The notes beneath the pieces are model-generated. The model was not told the origin of the DNA. It saw only the letters and a program-made list of their open reading frames with translations, and did no database searches. A stretch of DNA of 52,500 bases from Glandiceps talaboti (Eukaryota; Hemichordata; Enteropneusta; Spengelidae): the NCBI RefSeq assembly GCF_964340395.1, contig NC_135551.1, positions 14,963,503-15,016,002 of the forward strand, given 5' to 3'. Both the position numbers and the translations under genes were made by a program. Numbering within the stretch: the first letter of the stretch is position 1; each line of letters starts with the position of its first letter. Below, piece by piece: positions 1-12,141 of this stretch.

Positions 1-282
1 ATCATACCCTTGTAGTTAGCGGTCAATCCCTCCCTACGTTGTCGATACTATGCATGTACATACATTTAATTTACGATTGTGGTAAAAACGAAGGCAGTGT
101 ATTTGTTATACATGAAAATAGACATACCAAATATGCAATATTAGGTTTATTTGTGGATAATTCAAGAAAGTCGATTAAAATAGGATGATAGCTTCCCTTT
201 GATTAGGGAAGTTAATAGTCATACATTATATTAGAACAGTATAGAATGAGTACCATAGAATTATAGTTGAAAATGTCTCTGT

Positions 283-471
<189 letters not shown>

Positions 472-807
472 ATTCTCTCTCCACACCGTATTCTAAAGCT
501 TCTCTTCCTCTATTCCTAGAAGTCCAATCAGGAGCTGCCCATCTGGGTACGACAAGATACAATGTTATAAAACAGTGCTTTTTAATCATTTCGTCGTTTG
601 AAATAAATACAAGCCATGTATTTTGAATTCCGGGAGTGGTACTTACATGAAATATTTAATGAAGTTGATGAATATTCAATATATTATGTATTTATATTTG
701 TATCAGCATTAATCATAGAAAAATAAACAAACCCATTTCCTAAAAACTGTGTTCAACTTTGTCATATATGTTTACTACAATAAGGCTGGGTTGTCAGAAT
801 TTACGGT

Positions 808-1020
808 GTGTGTGTGTGTGGGGGGGGGGGGGGGGCTGGGGAGAATATCTTTTGGTCAAAAACAAATTCGCAGGCCCCCCCCCCTTCGCGCTCTCAAAAC
901 ATTTCATAGCCCCCCCCCCCCCTCGAAATGAACCCAATAATTTTCGTAGCCCCCTCTCGGCTACACATATTTTAATGTGTAATTATTCAGTAACCCCCAC
1001 CCCCTCCACTTCAGAGATAT
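808..1020. repeat. Low-complexity GT, poly-G and poly-C cluster
   Basis: A short GT repeat runs into about 16 G, followed by C runs near 876 and 910 and C-rich sequence to about 1010. No coding signal is seen. The following 1020-1440 holds nothing recognisable. Confidence 0.8.
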
Positions 1021-1459
1021 ACTGTATGGTACAGTACATTAAACTAACAGTGGAAATCAACTTCAACGTTCATACATAACAATGAGAGATTTCTTTACAA
1101 ATATATGTGGGTTTTGCGAAAAAGGTCTCACACTGGGCTGTACTTGGAGATACTTAGTCAGCAGGGTTTTACCTTTCAATTTTGCTTCTTGGCAAAAATG
1201 ATGTCTTTATTTCCAAGTATAACAAATTAATAGATAGGGATTACAGGAAGTGAATAACACTTAATAAGGGATATACGATTGTGTCGATAGATATGTACAA
1301 CATCTGTTTATGTAAAGTATTACTGATATTTATGAGAACATTCTTAAAGTGACCTTTGATGGCCGCGACTGCCGTATTTTGTGTCACTTGGCGACCAGTT
1401 TAAAAAAGTCTCGGCACCTTGATCTAACCTAGCTCTTCTAGCAACATCTGAAGCTAGCC

Positions 1460-1848
1460 ATGTTATTAACCGAGGCCGTGTTGGTAGCTATCTCGATCTT
1501 TCTCATACTATTTACTTGGATGTCAAACAGACCTAGATTACCTAAAACCTACCCTAAAGGTCCACCTGGTTGGCCAGTGATCGGTAACTTACTACAACTT
1601 GGATCACAACCACACTGAAGCTGACTGAATGGAGTCGACAGTACGGTGAGGACCATATCATCAATAGTAGAGTAGCTAACAGCCTATCAAAATGAGGCAG
1701 GTTGTCTAGTTTTTTTTCCTTGGGAGAATAGATAGAGAAGTCTACAGAAACATTCGACAATGGTTAATGGAAATATATGAACGGGATTTAAAGATAACTA
1801 TAAATGATCCTCGTTGAAAGTATGATATCAATGCTATGGCATGACTTT
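1460..1848 (+). pseudogene. Cytochrome P450 N-terminal exon, broken
   Basis: An ATG at 1460 opens 52 codons reading as a microsomal P450 N-terminus. A hydrophobic anchor (about residues 5-20) is followed by a basic stretch and the proline-rich hinge PKGPPGWPVIGNL that P450s carry just after the anchor. At 1616 a TGA follows a one-base deletion; the expected continuation LKLTEWSRQYG is readable in the next frame and then also stops. A further P450-like helix segment with stops is readable near 1740-1848 (RQWLMEIYERDLK), so the region between appears deleted. The family resembles CYP1/CYP2-clan enzymes, which are ER-anchored haem monooxygenases. The intact last exon at 31617 has the same orientation but lies 30 kb away, and I cannot show that the two belong together. 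I see a relic, not a working exon. Confidence 0.75.
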
Positions 1849-2374
1849 CTTACAGGTCATTCTTCGTAGTTTTTATCATAACCTAACATTTCAGTCACCC
1901 TCTATACGATCATTAACTAATTTTACCAAGTAATCACGACTTCAGATTGTGAATGTATGTAATATATACTAGGTAAAAAATAAAATAATTTTATATCGCT
2001 CGAACATTATTCACCAGTAGCTGACAAAGCACGGCGTTCTAAGCTTAGCTTTTATGTTCTCTTTTAAATGGGGAGGGTTTATGGAATTATGTTTAATAAT
2101 GGATTCAGAACATAAAGACGTGTACAAAGACAGGCGTATACTGTGTATTAAACTCCCAAACTCGGAGACAGTGTGTAATGAAATACAATTGCAAGCCTTT
2201 TGTCAGGTCTTGTTCTGGGTCATCGAGTTCTCTCTATTATATCCTGCCAGCTACAAGGTCTATGGCAGCAAAGGAAACAATGTCATATAAACATGTACTG
2301 CGAGGTCACATCATATAATGAGTTTGGTGTATATTCATACCGCGTTAATTTGTTTTCGATGGTATTGAATATTC

Positions 2375-2419
2375 CTCCTTTTTAACCTTCCAATAGGAGG
2401 GTGTGTTATGCCTCTGTCG

Positions 2420-2459
<40 letters not shown>

Positions 2460-2560
2460 TTGGACACAACATCTCAAAATAAAAACCATGGCATCAATTT
2501 TAATGAATCTTGCTACACATCTCCCTTATTAGGTTTTAGGAAAGATCCTATAATTTGTAA
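2375..2560. repeat. (TCTG)n tract inside a probable dispersed repeat
   Basis: A TCTG tetranucleotide run (about 2412-2453) is followed by AT-rich sequence of the kind that recurs beside similar tracts in this window (compare 26505-26640 and 51260-51600). The stretch 1850-2375 has no recognisable gene. Confidence 0.6.
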
Positions 2561-2624
2561 TTGTCATTTGCATTAATTAACAGTATTAACATTTTCGGTA
2601 GTTAGGGTATAACTAATAAAAAAT

Positions 2625-3336
2625 ACAAGTACAACGAAAGAATTTCTAGAGGAATTTGTCACGTTACTAGAAACTGTCACTTCGTCACCTGGACATCTAT
2701 TAATCGCTGGCGACTTTAATTTCCATTTGAATGACCCGAATTCATGCGATGCTGCTAATTTTAATGATTTACTAAATGCCAAAGATCTTCAGCAGCCTGT
2801 AACTAAACCAACCCACACGCATGGACACATACTTGATCTGCTTATAACGCGGTCGTCTGATCGCATACTGAATTGTATTGATTACTACTGACATTCTTGT
2901 ATCCGATCACAGTCTTGTCCAGTTCAATGTCAATGTTACCAGACCACCGAACGCAAAGGTAACCCGCGCCAGTCGCAACTTCCGATCCATCGAGCGTGCA
3001 TTATTAAAGTCAAGGCTATCTACATCTCTCTCTAATTTTCCACGGAACGTAGATGTGAACAAGCTGTTTGATTTATATGATGTTACTACGACTAAGATTC
3101 TCGACGAGTTAGCGCCAGTAAGCGTCAAAACTTTCACCGCGAAACCAAGCGCCCCATGGTATATAATGAAGAATTGCTAACATTGAGGAGAATAGTCCGA
3201 CAATATGAGCAAAATTGGCGTAGCACAAAATTAGCTGTTCACCGGGAGATGTTCGTGGCAAAGAGATTACAATATAATCGGTATGATTGACCTTGACAGA
3301 TATCAGTCCCAAAACCTTCTCCTGGCTCTGCATAGT
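2625..3336 (+). mobile_element. Non-LTR retrotransposon (LINE) endonuclease fragment, broken
   Basis: Translation gives an apurinic-type endonuclease C-terminal half. IAGDFNFHLND (about 2720-2755) carries the GDFN motif, DLLITR lies near 2833-2850, and SDHSLVQF, with the catalytic SDH, is near 2905-2925. The frame shifts by one base between the second and third motifs near 2876. A linker typical of the region between endonuclease and reverse transcriptase follows (APWY, then a second shift, then LRRIVRQYEQNWRSTK). The copy ends near 3330 before any reverse transcriptase. The style resembles CR1/L2-type elements. It has two or more frameshifts and both ends are missing, so it is inactive. Confidence 0.85.
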
Positions 3337-3471
3337 GGGAATAAATAAGGATTGAAACTCATAAGAATAAGTATAATAATGCTTTATTAAAATTTAAAAA
3401 TTCAGAAATAAATATAAAACTAATATGTGAAACAGTTTCATGATATTAATATGTAGCATACAAGTATACTA

Positions 3472-3488
3472 GCATATATATATATATG

Positions 3489-3564
<76 letters not shown>
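3472..3564. repeat. (AT)n microsatellite
   Basis: About 90 bp of alternating AT starts roughly 140 bp after the LINE fragment. 3565-3810 holds nothing recognisable. Confidence 0.95.
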
Positions 3565-3565
<1 letters not shown>

Positions 3566-3811
3566 CAATTATTACAAAATGGTAATATATACAAACTGTT
3601 ACATACAAATGTAGTGTTGGGTACACTCTAACAACATTTGGCAAATAATTATTATAAATAATTGGGGTTGGTATGGAAACCAGACTAAAATGCTTACAAT
3701 AGAAATATATAGGGAAATCACTAACTCTGGTTTTATTTCACAAATAGTTATTTGTAACAAAAATCTGCATATGTACCAGATGACCATGTTTCACGTCACA
3801 TGACATTCTGC

Positions 3812-5465
3812 TCAAAAACTGTTCCCCTATCAAAGTAAATTACAATTTGTCCCCAAACTTGTAAATGTTCCCAATCAAAATAAAATGTAACTGTTCCCCA
3901 ATCGGATTAAAGTAAAACTGTTCCGCAATCAAATTAAAGTGTAACTGTTCCTTAATCAAAGTAAAGTATAACTGTTCCCCAATCAAAGTAAAGTGTAACT
4001 GTTTCCCAAAGTAAAGTATAACTGTTCCCCAATCAAAGTAAAGTGTAACTGTTCCCAAATCAAAGTAAACTGTAACTGTTCCTAAATCAAAGTAAAGTGT
4101 AATTGTTCCCCAATCAAAGTAAAGTTAACTGTTCCCCAATCAAAGTACAGTGTAACTGTTCCCCAATCAAAGTAAAGTATAACTGTTCCCAATCAAAGTA
4201 AAGTATAACTGTTCCCCAATCAAAGTAAAGTGTAACTGTTCCCCAATCAAAGTAAAGTATAACTGTTCCCCAATCAAAGTAAAGTGTAACTGTTCCCCAA
4301 TCAAAGTAAAGTGTAACTGTTACCCAATCAAAGCAAAGTATAAATGATTCTCAATCAAAATAACATACAACTTTTCCCCAATCAAAGTATAAATGTTTCT
4401 CAATCAAAATAAAGTGTAACTGTTCCCCAATCAAAGTAAAGTGTAACTGTTCACCAATCAAAGTACAGTGTAACTGTTCCCCAATCAAAGTACAGTGTAA
4501 CTGTTCCCCAATCAAAGTAAAGTATAACTGTTCCCCAATCAAAGTAAAGTGTAACTGTTCCCCAATCAAAGTACAGTGTAACTGTTCCCCAATCAAAGTA
4601 CAGTGTAACTGTTCCCCAATCAAAGTAAAGTATAACTGTTCCCCAATCAAAGTAAAGTATAACTGTTCCCCAATCAAAGTGAAGTATAAATGTTTCTCAA
4701 TCAAAGTAAAGTGTAACTGTTCCCCAATCAAAGTAAAGTGTAACTGTTCACCAAGCAAAGTAAAGTATAACTGTTCCCCAATCAAAGTAGAATGTAACTG
4801 TTCCCCAATCAAAGTGAAGTATAAATGATTCTCAATCAAAATAACATACAACTATTCTGCAATGAAAGTGATGTATAAATGTTTCTCAATCAAAGTAGAG
4901 GGTAACTGTTCCCCAATCCAAGTAAAGTATAAATGTTTCTCAATCAAATTAACGTACAACTATTCACCAATCAAAGTGAAGTGTAACTGTTCCCAATCAA
5001 AGTAAAGAGTAACTGTTCCCCAATCAAAATAAAGTATAAATGTTTCTCAATCAAATTAATGTACAGCTATTCACCAATCAAAGTAAAGTGTAACTGTTCC
5101 CAATCAAAGTAAAGTGTAACTGTTCCCCAATCAAATTAAAGTATAAATGTTTCTCAATCAAATTAATGTACAACTATTCACCAATCAAAGTGTAACTGTT
5201 CCCCAATCAAAGTAAAGTGTAACTGTTCCCCAATCAAAGTAAAGTGTAACTGTTCCCCAATCAAAGGAAAGTGTAACTGTTCCCCAATCAAAGTAAAGTA
5301 TAACTGTTCCCCAATCAAAGTAAAGTGTAACTGTTCCCCAATCAAAGAAAAGTGTAACTGTTTGTCAAAGTAGAGTGTAACTATTCCCCAATCAAAGCAA
5401 AGTATCAATGATTCTCAATCAAAATAACATACAACTATTCACCAATGAAAGTGAAGTATAACTGT
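3812..5465. repeat. 27-bp minisatellite, block 1 (about 60 units)
   Basis: Tandem units of 27 bp, typically TGTTCCCCAATCAAAGTAAA followed by GTGTAAC. Variant units (TTTCTCAATCAAA..., ATTCACCAATCAAA...) alternate in a rough higher-order pattern in the second half. Because 27 is a multiple of three, the minus strand stays open as a nine-residue repeat (LHFTLIGEQ, longest run 4351-4851). I regard that as a by-product of the period and not a gene: there is no plausible promoter, splice or signal context. Confidence 0.97.
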
Positions 5466-6220
5466 TTCAGAATATCATGTTTTGCAATGAAGGCCACAGG
5501 CCCAAAGAGTTTATACAACACAAATATACAGCTCAGAAAAGATAATGGAAGCACTGTATGAAACTTAAGTTCTTATATTGAAAGGATAATAAGTGAAACA
5601 TGCCAGCTTACTTAACTGTGCGACTTTTTGAGAGCTTACTAGTGATATATATTTATCATGTGAAGAGTTTTCATAAGGCCATCTTGAGAGGAATTTCCTT
5701 CTCAGTTCGTCATAACGAGGACAGAATGTTAAGAAATGATACTCATTTTCTATAATGGAAACATTGTCTAAGGTAAAAAGTTACAATGAAGTAGGCTTTC
5801 TGGATGTTTTGATGTCTTCCTTTCTCAATATTCAGATCATGAGGAACAATGAAATCTAGACATTGCAATTCTAATTTTACATGGATAGACACAATTTAAA
5901 TATTTCTCAGGTTGCAAAGTTGACTTGAAAGATGAGTAAGTTCGCAGTTTTGGGATGGACATTCTTTCATCATGCCAATTTTGCACTGCAGTCTTTCATT
6001 CTTTGGGTTAATAATATTAACTAATAGCTATAGGACACAATAGCAGACAAAATAATTGAGCTCTACCCAACACTGTCCCATTATTTTCAGTTAATCATTA
6101 ATGGCCGAAGATGTGTCCTATACCGAAGTAATACTTTGAGTTTGACAAGTTTTTTATGTTTTTCACCAGAGATCGAGTCAACCTTGTCATCTAAAGCCCT
6201 GTTACATAACCTCTTACTCT
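5466..6220. other. Spacer between minisatellite blocks
   Basis: AT-rich sequence with many stops in all frames. No coding, RNA or repeat signature recognised. Confidence 0.5.
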
Positions 6221-6221
6221 T

Positions 6222-6612
6222 GAATTGAATTTGAAGTAATTACCAAAATTAAATTATGCAAATTACCAAAATATAAATTATGCAAATTACTCATTTAAAC
6301 TACAAGCTACATCAACAAGCATTGTGACAAATGTGCACTTTATGTTTTATGTATTGAATTGAATTGAATTGAATTGAATTTGAAGTGTAATTACGAAAAC
6401 TAAATTATGCAAATTACAAAAACAAGAATTATGCAAATCTTTCATTAAAACTATAAGCTACATCAACAAGCTTTACAGCAGATATGCGCTATGTTATGAG
6501 TAATGTATATACTGAATTATATTGAATTTGAAGTTTGTATTTTTATGATATATCTATCCCTAATCATTAAAAAACATTAATTATGCAAATGACTAAATAA
6601 TCTTCATTGGAT
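6222..6612. repeat. Three diverged tandem copies of a roughly 150-bp unit
   Basis: Each copy begins with GAATTGAATTTGAAG and contains AATTATGCAAAT motifs. The first two share ACTACAAGCTACATCAACAA-type sequence; the third is shorter and more diverged. The octamer-like ATTATGCAAAT occurs five times here. Confidence 0.75.
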
Positions 6613-7035
6613 GTTTACTAAAATCTAATCATTTTTTTTGTTTAGTATATGTAAGACGCATAGTACATTTCACTAGAATTAATATGGTAGTTTTTTAAGA
6701 TATCACATCCACAGACAGACAAACGCACACTCAGACAGACAGATGCATAATTGATCGCTAACATTACAACCAACACTAAGAAATTTACAAAGCTAATTAT
6801 GGAATTTTCCCATCTGTGAAGAATGCTTGAAAACCTCCAGATCTTGCTGACATACAAATGTACAGAAAAATTGGAGCAATTGTGGTATCAAAAAGATTAA
6901 AAGCTTCCACACTTGGGAGTCATCCAAGCTAATGAATCGGCACTGGGAGTTGAAACAGTTTTCTTTTGCCTTGTACAAATTACCTTTCATTATGATTCCA
7001 ACTTATGTAGAGGGCAGTATTAAACCAAGGTATTT

Positions 7036-7545
7036 GCATTATCCCCCAAGCAAAGTAAAGTGTAACTGATCCCCTATCAAAATTTAGTAAATATGTTCCT
7101 CAATCAAAGTAACATAAAACTGTTCCCCGGTCAAAGTAAGGAACAACTGTTGCATAACTAAAGTAAAGTAACTATTCCAAAAGCAAAGTAAACTGAACCT
7201 GTTCCTCAATCAAATTTTAAAGTAAAGTGCAACTGTTCCCCAATCAAAGTAAAGTGCAACTGTTCCCCAATCAAAGTAAAGTGCAACTGTTCCCCAATCA
7301 AAGTAAAGTGTAACTGTTCCCCAATCAAAGTAAAGTGCAACTGTTCCCCAATCAAAGTAAAGTGCAACTGTTCCCCATGCAAAAGCAAAGTATAACTGTT
7401 ACCAAATCAAAGTAAAGTGTAACTGTTCCCCAGTCAAAGTAAAGTAAAACTATTTCCCAAGTACAGTAGTGTAAGTGTTCTTCAATCAATGTCAAGTAGA
7501 AATGCTTCCCAAGCAAGTAAAGTGTAACTTTGGCAAGTTCAGTAG
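7036..7545. repeat. 27-bp minisatellite, block 2
   Basis: The same unit as block 1. About 8 near-identical copies with GTGCAAC endings (7215-7375) are flanked by degenerate copies. The block lies 1.57 kb from block 1, with unrelated sequence between. Confidence 0.95.
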
Positions 7546-7574
7546 CCAAAACGGGGAACCTATTCAAGCATGTC

Positions 7575-7960
7575 TGAGTTATGGCTTTGGACATGCAAAC
7601 TGCACCAACAAAATGGCTGCTAGGTGGCAATATTGGATCATATCATGACAACAATAAATATGCACATGTATGTCATAGAACACTGTCCTAATACCAACTT
7701 TGAATGAGATCTGGTTCAATCTGTTTGACTTTGAGTTATGGCTTTGGACAAGGAAAATTTGTAAATAAAATGGCTGCCAGGCAGCCATATTGGATTGTAT
7801 CATGAAACAAATTGGCGTGCGTATATATGCCATTGTATGTTGCCTCTGTACCAAGTTTGAAAAAAAATTGGTCCAGGCATCTCCAAGAAACGGCTCAGGA
7901 TAGACGGACGGAACCCAATCCATAAGTCCCCGTCCCGGACTTCATCCAGCGGGGACTAAT
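7575..7960. repeat. Dispersed repeat with two internal copies of about 160 bp
   Basis: The sequence around GAGTTATGGCTTTGGACA and AAAATGGCTGCYAGG recurs twice (from about 7577 and 7735). It ends in GTCCCCG...CGGGGAC (about 7926-7956), a short stem. This looks like an interspersed non-autonomous repeat inserted into the minisatellite, because degenerate minisatellite resumes after it. Confidence 0.65.
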
Positions 7961-8400
7961 TATAACTGTCCCCGTGGCATAACAGTAGTAAATTTGTTCC
8001 CGCATAGAATTAAAGTATAGCTGTTTCCCCAATATCAATATCTGTTCTACAATCAAGGTAAAGTATAACTGACCCTCCCCATATAAATATAGAGTCATAA
8101 ATAGCAATCATAATAGTAAATCATAGCTCTTCCCTTATTAAATTAAAGTACAGCTATTTCCTCAAAGTAGTGACAATTGTCTAAAAGTAAAGTACTCCTC
8201 AAAGTGAAGTATATCTGATCCTCCAATAATATTAGTATAGTTGTTCCTCAATGGACTATCAAAGTAAAGTGTAGTTGTCTCCTCATAAAATGAAAGTATA
8301 GCTGTACAGTTAATATCACCCCCCCCCCCCCCCATGAAAGTAGTACAGGTGTTCCTTCAGAAAAGTAAAGTATGACTGCCCCCCCCCCCCCCCATAAAAA
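7961..8400. repeat. Degenerate minisatellite with two 15-base poly-C runs
   Basis: Decayed 27-bp units (TGTTCC...AAAGTA) continue here, interrupted by two C15 runs near 8320 and 8379. The stretch 8400-8950 that follows holds nothing recognisable. Confidence 0.7.
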
Positions 8401-8954
8401 AAGAAAGAAAGAAAAGGAATGATGTAAAGCTATCTTCCCCTCCCAGAAAGTTGGTATATTTATTCTGGTACCTAAAGGGATTCTAATCAAAGCCTTGAGT
8501 ACAATTAAAAATATCATGATGATACAAAACATATATCAAGAATAATTATATCCAAAAAATCATCATTATATTAAAAATGGTAGACCAGTTGCTTTTTACT
8601 TTGTGTAAGCTTAACAACCACCTAAAGTTGATTTCTATTAGTCTTTACAGATATGGTTAGGAATATAGTTAAATTTATTAGTATGGTTAATGGTTAATTG
8701 TTAGGCTAAGGGTTAGTGTTAGGTGCCTAGACTAGAGGTGACCAAAGCATACACAAAGGGACTGGGCAACAGTCTACCAAATGAATACAATGAAGATTTG
8801 TATTGGCTAGCTATTCTTCAATTGTAATGAAATGATAATAATTATATTCATATTCTCAATAGTTATGACTAGCAATTTGAATTTTACATGCAAATGTTCA
8901 GAAAATATTCTCCATAATCAAATGAGTGAGAAGGCATTTGTTTCAGAAGTAGTT

Positions 8955-9290
8955 TTAAAATTATAACAATAACAATGTTGGTTTTTATATAGCACTTTCC
9001 CACTCTGTGCTCCAAGTACTTTACAATTATTATCCCTGACACAGATCTATATAAGTACAATAGCCCTTTAATTCAACTCCCTGGAGAGCCTACGATCCAT
9101 TGCAGCCGCTATAAGCACATAGGATTAAAGTATTCACATTGCAACCTCTATCCTACCAGGTCCCCAATTACACAGCCGGTTGACTGAGGCACAGTCATGG
9201 TTCAAATCTTGTCCTGGGACTTAGCCATTCGATGAAGCTGGACACGCTTAACTAATCACCCACCATGACTCCACAAGATGGCACTTTAAC
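8955..9290. repeat. Dispersed repeat, copy 1 of 3
   Basis: This shares ordered blocks with 43055-43365 (for example CATTGCAACMTCTATCCTAC, TTTACAATTATTA, CATGGTTCAAATCTTG, CATGACTCCAC) and, in part, with 41505-41650. It carries no coding frame. It is a roughly 300-bp interspersed repeat of unknown class, possibly SINE-like. 9290-10430 has no feature I can support. Confidence 0.75.
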
Positions 9291-10439
9291 TAAGTAACAT
9301 TGTATCACAATTGCTGTACTCAGTAACTGAATATAATTTATTATGGCAGTTGATATAATTGCGGAGTTTAAAGTTGCACATGCCATTACTATGATTGCTG
9401 GGATTACATACATTAAAAGCCAATAAATCTCACTTCTTTTGACCCCAACATCAATTGGTTAACATGTTGCTAGGAGTGTGGTGGTTGTGGTGGCTATGTT
9501 TAAAACTCTTGTCCCTATTTCATAATACAGCAACTAATGTGCACTCACTAAATTTGCACATCATCTTTCACTTAACAGGTTATCATTCTCACTATACCAA
9601 ATGGATTATTGCAGTCTAGTACCAGACAGATCAACTAAGCCATGTCTGGGGTTAACTTTAAGTCTTTTTTACCTTAACATCTATGGCAAAGTAATAGTTT
9701 GTCTAACAATTTTCACAAGTAGACACCCTAGTTCATGTAGGTCCTCATCTTCAGGTCAAGTCTATGCAAAAAAAGACAGTGGCCATGGCAGGGGATGAGG
9801 GTTTTGCTAAATACCAAGAATAATTTTAGAGAATGATTGCGCTTGTTTAAGGATACTATACAGTAACAGGGATTTTCACAACTTATAAAATTTCTCAGAA
9901 TTTACAATCAATGATTCCTAAACACCTACAAATATATGTTCCCTCCTACATTATAGCATCATATACCAGGTAGCCCACAAAATATTCAAGCCAGCATGGC
10001 TTTTAAAAAGAAATCTCAAATATTGAAACCCCAGTAGCTGTAGTCATTTTTCATTCTTTTTTTTTTTGTTTGTCAAAAACATGTTATTTAAGAGGTGGGA
10101 GGGTGTGGCAGCTATACTTGAGGGAACTCACTGGGAACAGTTTATAAGATTCTTTTAATTGCTTACTAATTATAGTGATGGTACTGTATTTGATTTTTGA
10201 TAAATAATCCTGAGCTGGGTTTGGATTTGTGGATAAATTATAAATACATGCTTCACATGGAAGTTGACAATATGAGCAATAATTATGAAATAAAAGGTGT
10301 TCATATGACAACTTCTGGTTCTTACAAAGACTATCTCTATGTTCTAGGTCATTCATTTACCTTGTGTCATTGTCGATTCAAATGCTACATAGTCTTTCAA
10401 ATGACTTGGAGACATTAAAGACTTGATTCTTACCAAAAC

Positions 10440-10705
10440 AAGCTGACCAATCCTGAAAATAACTGGTAGATTTCTTCCTCGTCCTGTGCAAATTAATATT
10501 GTAGTGGATTGCAAAGAGTGTTCTTGGTGATGTAACTGGTAGTCTCGACTTCTTCCTCTTCTTGCACAATATTTACACCTTGTGGTGGATTGCGGCAAGT
10601 GTTCTTGGTGATACAATGATACATTGTAGTCTTGACTTCTTCCTCTTTCTGTACAATATTTACTCTGCTGTGGACTTTGACATGTTCTTGATGATGTATC
10701 CAAGT
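10440..10705 (-). repeat. Three tandem copies of a Cys-containing coding-like segment
   Basis: Minus-strand translation gives three diverged copies of about 80 bp reading CKYCARRGRSRDY followed by HQEHxxQSTT. The first two copies keep the CxxC pair and the third has lost one cysteine. The C-x2-C...GRSRDY layout resembles the cysteine-rich tails of piggyBac-type transposases, but nothing of a catalytic domain is present. It is probably a transposon-derived relic amplified in tandem. The open frame lacks a credible ATG. Confidence 0.4.
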
Positions 10706-10960
10706 CTATGGATTGTAATTCTGCAGCAACTATATATAATATTGGGCATATATGTTGTTCACACTTAAGGTGCTCTGGTCAGGGGATGTTGATGCCTAAA
10801 AATCAAAAATCATTAAGACCTATATATTAATAACTGAAAAAATCAAGACATAACAAGCCATGTACATGTACATTCTAAAATAATGTGTACATTAAGGAAG
10901 ACCATGTCAAAACCAGAAGGGCAGTAGACACCTATTTTGGCAGAGATGACAATGTGACAA

Positions 10961-11823
10961 ACTCTTCCACACTGAATCAGGCACATCAGTTCATTTAACT
11001 TCCATAACTTCACCAGTATGGTTACCCCCTCAATGTATATGACCTGGCCTGACCAACAACATATCTGGATATCAAAGGCATCAGATTGTGATCGGTTTGA
11101 ATAAACTTGTTTTCATTGAAGTTCAATGGTAGAAGTGAACAGAAGAACCAGACATCACAGAGGCCAAAAAAGAAAATGCAATGTACATTCTATGTTATCG
11201 GTGAGTTTAGACCAACCCACATGGTGTACATAGTCACAACACCCTCTAAGCCAAATCAATGCATCATTGATTTACAACAATATTTGTGACCCATAAAACC
11301 AACCAACAAATAAGTGAACTTGACAAACAAACAAACAAACTAATCAATAGACAACTAACCAACAAACTCAAAGGTCCAACCACCTAACCAAACAACTATA
11401 AACAAAATAATAAATGACAACCAGACAACCAACTAATGCAGACAAACCGACCAACCGATCAACCAACCAACCAACCAACCAACCAACCAACCAACCAACC
11501 GAATGATGACAAATCCAACTAATAAACAAAATAACAAACCCATCAACAATATACAAACCAGAGGGTGATGTGTTCATATAAACTGTGGGTTTGTCAGAAC
11601 TTATTAATAAAACAGAATGTATTACATTTTCTTACTGGACTTCATGATGTTTGGTTCTTCTGTACACTTGCATCAAAAAAGGTTTACCCAATGTGATCAA
11701 TATCTGATGCATTCAATAATATATGTTGTCATTCAGGCTGTGCCATAAAGACTGGGGGTTTGACCATACTGGTGAAGTTGTGGAAGGTGTTTGAAGTGCT
11801 GTGCATGATTCAGTGTGAAAGAG
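10961..11823. repeat. Large inverted repeat, arms of about 200 and 183 bp
   Basis: 10961-11160 and the reverse complement of 11641-11823 align along their length. Shared blocks include CACTGAATCA, AACTTCACCAGTATGGT, GCATCAGAT and ACAGAAGAACCA. Arm identity looks like roughly 70-75 percent by eye. The loop contains the AACC-rich array. It could be the diverged ends of a fold-back DNA transposon. Confidence 0.75.
11315..11540. repeat. AACC/AAAC-rich simple repeat
   Basis: Imperfect repeats of AACAA, AACC and ACCAACC, most regular at 11461-11500 (ACCA tetranucleotides). They sit inside the loop of the inverted repeat. Confidence 0.85.
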
Positions 11824-12135
11824 TTGATCATATATGTCTTCTTATTCCGATATGTCTTCAAAGGCAACTACCAAAGTATTAACCCAATAATACCCTACAT
11901 CCAATGTACATCTGTCTCTATGTTCATGCCATAAACTTTCATCTGACACACTCAAAATGATATGCTACATGACTGGTGAAATTCACATTCATATCATTGC
12001 ATCTTTCCAGCCAATTCCATGTTCATTTGTTTTCAATGGAATCGATTTTGCAAAGAGAGGTAAAAGGTACCTGTCAAAATGAAAAGGACAGAGGATGCGT
12101 AAATCTACCACATTTGTGGAAATTTCTTTGATTCT

Positions 12136-12141
12136 TTTATT
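12136..12141 (-). terminator. Candidate poly(A) signal for the unknown minus-strand gene
   Basis: AATAAA on the minus strand, about 410 bp beyond the stop codon at 12553. This assignment is by position only. Confidence 0.25.

Noticed and set aside
3599-3787. 62-codon minus-strand frame rich in Ile
   Set aside because: AT-rich chance frame next to the (AT)n tract.
3812-7545. CRISPR-like array considered because of regular 27-bp repeats
   Set aside because: Units are directly adjacent with no unique spacers, and the sequence is clearly eukaryotic; it is a minisatellite.
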